15,679 nucleotides of DNA. It comes from UBA7672 sp036733305. GTDB taxonomy: Bacteria; Pseudomonadota; Alphaproteobacteria; Caulobacterales; Hyphomonadaceae. The notes beneath the pieces are model-generated. The model saw only the letters and a program-made list of their open reading frames with translations. It was not told where the DNA came from and ran no database searches. The DNA is taken from positions 1 through 15,679 of the forward strand of contig DAINAT010000085.1 in assembly GCA_036733305.1 (NCBI GenBank), read 5' to 3'. How positions within the stretch are numbered: position 1 is the first letter of the stretch; each line of letters begins with the position of its first letter. A program made the position numbers and the translations under genes. Shown piece by piece: positions 13,948 through 15,679 of this stretch.

Positions 13948-15679
13948 ATGAAACGTGTTCTGCTCGCTTCAACAATGGCGTTGGCCATTGCGGGCGTTGC
14001 GACGGTAATCGGCGTCTCCGCCATTGCCGCCCCTGCCCCGTCAATCACGGTTTCGGTGCCCGAGCGGGCCGACAACTTTCAGCTGACCGACCACACCCGG
14101 CTGGCCCACGAGCTTCACTACTTCAAGGACGCCAAGGCGATCGTCCTGATGAGCCAGATCAATGGCTCGGACGTGTCGCGCAAATCGGCTAGCGAGCTTG
14201 AGAAGCTGAAGGCCGCCTACAAGGACCAGGGCGTCCTCTTCTACATGATCAACTCGAAGGACTCGCGCGATGCCGCAGCCGTCGAGGCGAAAGCCCAGAG
14301 CTTTGACATACCGATCCTCGTGGACGAGCTGCAGCTTGTCGGCGAGTCGCTGGGCGTGCAACGCGAAGGCGAGATCTTCGTCGTTGACCCGAAAAGCGGC
14401 TTCAAGATCGCCTATCACGGCCCGCTCGCGCAGACCGCTGCGGCTATCGACTCCGTGGTCGCCGGCAAGGCTGTCGCCAACGCACGCGTTGAAGTGAAAT
14501 CCGGCGCGACCATCGCCTTCCCGGAACGCGCCAAATCCGCCGAGTTCAAGAACATCTCGTACTCGAAGGACGTGACCGCCATCCTGCAGGACAAGTGCGT
14601 GACCTGCCACCAGAAGGGCGGCATCGCCCCCTTCGCGATGGACAGCTATGATGTCGTGAAAACGATGGCGCCGATGATCCGCGAGTCGGTGCGCGCGGAA
14701 CGGATGCCTCCCTACTTCGCCGACCCGCATATCGGCCACTTCCAGAACGACCAGGGCCTGACGGCCGCGCAGACCAAGACCCTGATCCACTGGATCGAAG
14801 CTGGCGCGCCGCGCGGCACGGGCGAGGACTTCCTCAAGACCAAGGCTGGCGAAGCTCCGGAATGGCCGACTTACCTCGGCAAACCCGACGTGATCGTTGA
14901 TCTGCCTGCGTTCAACGTGCCGGCCGCCGGCATCGTGGAATACCAGAACCAGAAGGTCCCGAACCCGTTCACCGAGGACACCTGGCTGCGCGCGATCTCG
15001 ATCAAGCCGGGTGACCGCACCGTCCTGCACCACGTCGTGTCGAACCACGTGCCGGATCCGAAACTGCCCAAATCCAAGATCCCGGGCGGTTCGGTCGGCT
15101 CGTACACGCCGGGCGCCGAAGCCCAGCTCATCGCCAAGGACGCGGGCGCTCCCGTGCCGGGCGGCGGCAAGCTGAACTTCCAGATGCACTACACAACGAC
15201 GGGCAAGGCCTCGACCGACAAGACGCAGGTCGGCTTCTACACGCTGAAAGCGCCGCCGAAGTACATCAAGCGCTCCACCGTGGTCTTCGACTTCGGCTTG
15301 CAGATTCCGGCTGGCGAAGCCCGCCACAAGGAAGTCGCCTACATCACGACGCCGGCGGACATGTACATCTACACCCTGTATCCGCACTCGCATTACCGCG
15401 GCTACCACGTCGAGCTGATGCAGAAGGATGCCGACGGCAAGGAGTCGATGCTTCTCAGCCTGCCGAAGTACGACTTCAACTGGCAGCGCGATTACGATCC
15501 GATTGAGCCGATCCTCATCAAGAAAGGCACCAAGCTGATTGCGACCTGGGTGTTCGACAACTCGACGAACAACAAGAAGCTCAACGCCTCGAACAAGGAT
15601 AGCGAAGGTTCGCCCATCGCCTCCTACAACGACGTGGTCCGCACCGGCGAGCAGTCGCACCAGGAGATGATGTACTTCC
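13948..15679 (+). CDS. Exported redoxin-like / cytochrome c / copper type II monooxygenase (PHM-like) fusion, C-terminus beyond right edge
   Basis: 577 codons are in the window from the ATG at 13948, with GGGAG 7 nt upstream; no stop is reached. Seen: a Sec signal peptide (about 1-28), a thioredoxin/redoxin-like domain (about 45-175), a cytochrome c motif CVTCH (217-221) with PFAMDSY and ERMPPYFADP after it, and a copper type II monooxygenase domain. The copper ligands expected from peptidylglycine monooxygenase are all recognisable: His361, His362 and His414 (CuH) and His480, His482 and Met574 (CuM, in PHSH and QEMM). In the redoxin domain the position of the peroxidatic Cys appears as Ser (GSDVSRKSASEL), so thiol chemistry is unlikely. 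The protein should act in the periplasm or outside the cell. The haem domain may supply electrons to copper (inference). Substrate unknown. It is probably not part of the B12 operon. Confidence 0.9.
   Translation, partial: MKRVLLASTMALAIAGVATVIGVSAIAAPAPSITVSVPERADNFQLTDHTRLAHELHYFKDAKAIVLMSQINGSDVSRKSASELEKLKAAYKDQGVLFYMINSKDSRDAAAVEAKAQSFDIPILVDELQLVGESLGVQREGEIFVVDPKSGFKIAYHGPLAQTAAAIDSVVAGKAVANARVEVKSGATIAFPERAKSAEFKNISYSKDVTAILQDKCVTCHQKGGIAPFAMDSYDVVKTMAPMIRESVRAERMPPYFADPHIGHFQNDQGLTAAQTKTLIHWIEAGAPRGTGEDFLKTKAGEAPEWPTYLGKPDVIVDLPAFNVPAAGIVEYQNQKVPNPFTEDTWLRAISIKPGDRTVLHHVVSNHVPDPKLPKSKIPGGSVGSYTPGAEAQLIAKDAGAPVPGGGKLNFQMHYTTTGKASTDKTQVGFYTLKAPPKYIKRSTVVFDFGLQIPAGEARHKEVAYITTPADMYIYTLYPHSHYRGYHVELMQKDADGKESMLLSLPKYDFNWQRDYDPIEPILIKKGTKLIATWVFDNSTNNKKLNASNKDSEGSPIASYNDVVRTGEQSHQEMMYF

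Noticed and set aside
14041..15660. Minus-strand open frame of 539 codons
   Set aside because: Antisense to the copper monooxygenase gene, rich in repetitive Arg/Val/Asp from codon-position bias; no family features.

Overview
The window looks like a GC-rich alphaproteobacterial chromosome. This is an inference from codon use, the PrtD-type type I secretion genes, TTAA-rich CtrA-like motifs in the central intergenic region and a classical cobalamin riboswitch. No rRNA, tRNA, CRISPR array, insertion sequence or phage gene is visible. The genes form three blocks.

Block 1 (minus strand, 8466 down to the left edge) reads as a secretion locus. An HlyB/PrtD-type ABC exporter (6700-8466) is followed after 4 nt by its HlyD/PrtE-type adaptor (5331-6695). 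After a roughly 440-nt gap that contains an RNA-like nested inverted repeat comes a COG0523 (CobW/YciC-like) metallochaperone GTPase (3574-4887). This overlaps by ATGA a very large ORF (3577 to beyond base 1, at least 1192 codons). That protein has an N,N-dimethylformamidase large-subunit-like domain, an Ig-like segment, a DUF4082-like module, two near-identical cadherin-like repeats and a second DUF4082-like module. It has no Sec signal peptide and is the obvious candidate cargo of the exporter. Its C-terminus, where a type I signal would lie, is outside the window, and no TolC-like outer-membrane component is present.

Block 2 (plus strand, 8826-13811) is a vitamin B12 uptake operon. A promoter-like sequence sits just before a cobalamin riboswitch (about 8861-9031). 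The leader ends in a perfect hairpin that buries the ribosome binding site of a BtuB-like TonB receptor. BtuF-, BtuC- and BtuD-like genes follow, every junction being a 4-nt stop/start overlap. Together they would carry corrinoid across the outer membrane, periplasm and inner membrane, switched off when B12 is plentiful.

Block 3 (plus strand, 13948 to beyond the right edge) is one exported multidomain protein: a redoxin-like domain whose peroxidatic Cys position is Ser, a CxxCH cytochrome c domain, and a copper type II monooxygenase (PHM-like) domain with all six expected copper ligands. It has its own promoter-like sequence with a small palindrome.

The most unusual item is the translational coupling of a metallochaperone GTPase to a giant, signal-less, DMFase-like protein next to a type I exporter. 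The redoxin/cytochrome/copper-monooxygenase fusion is the second.
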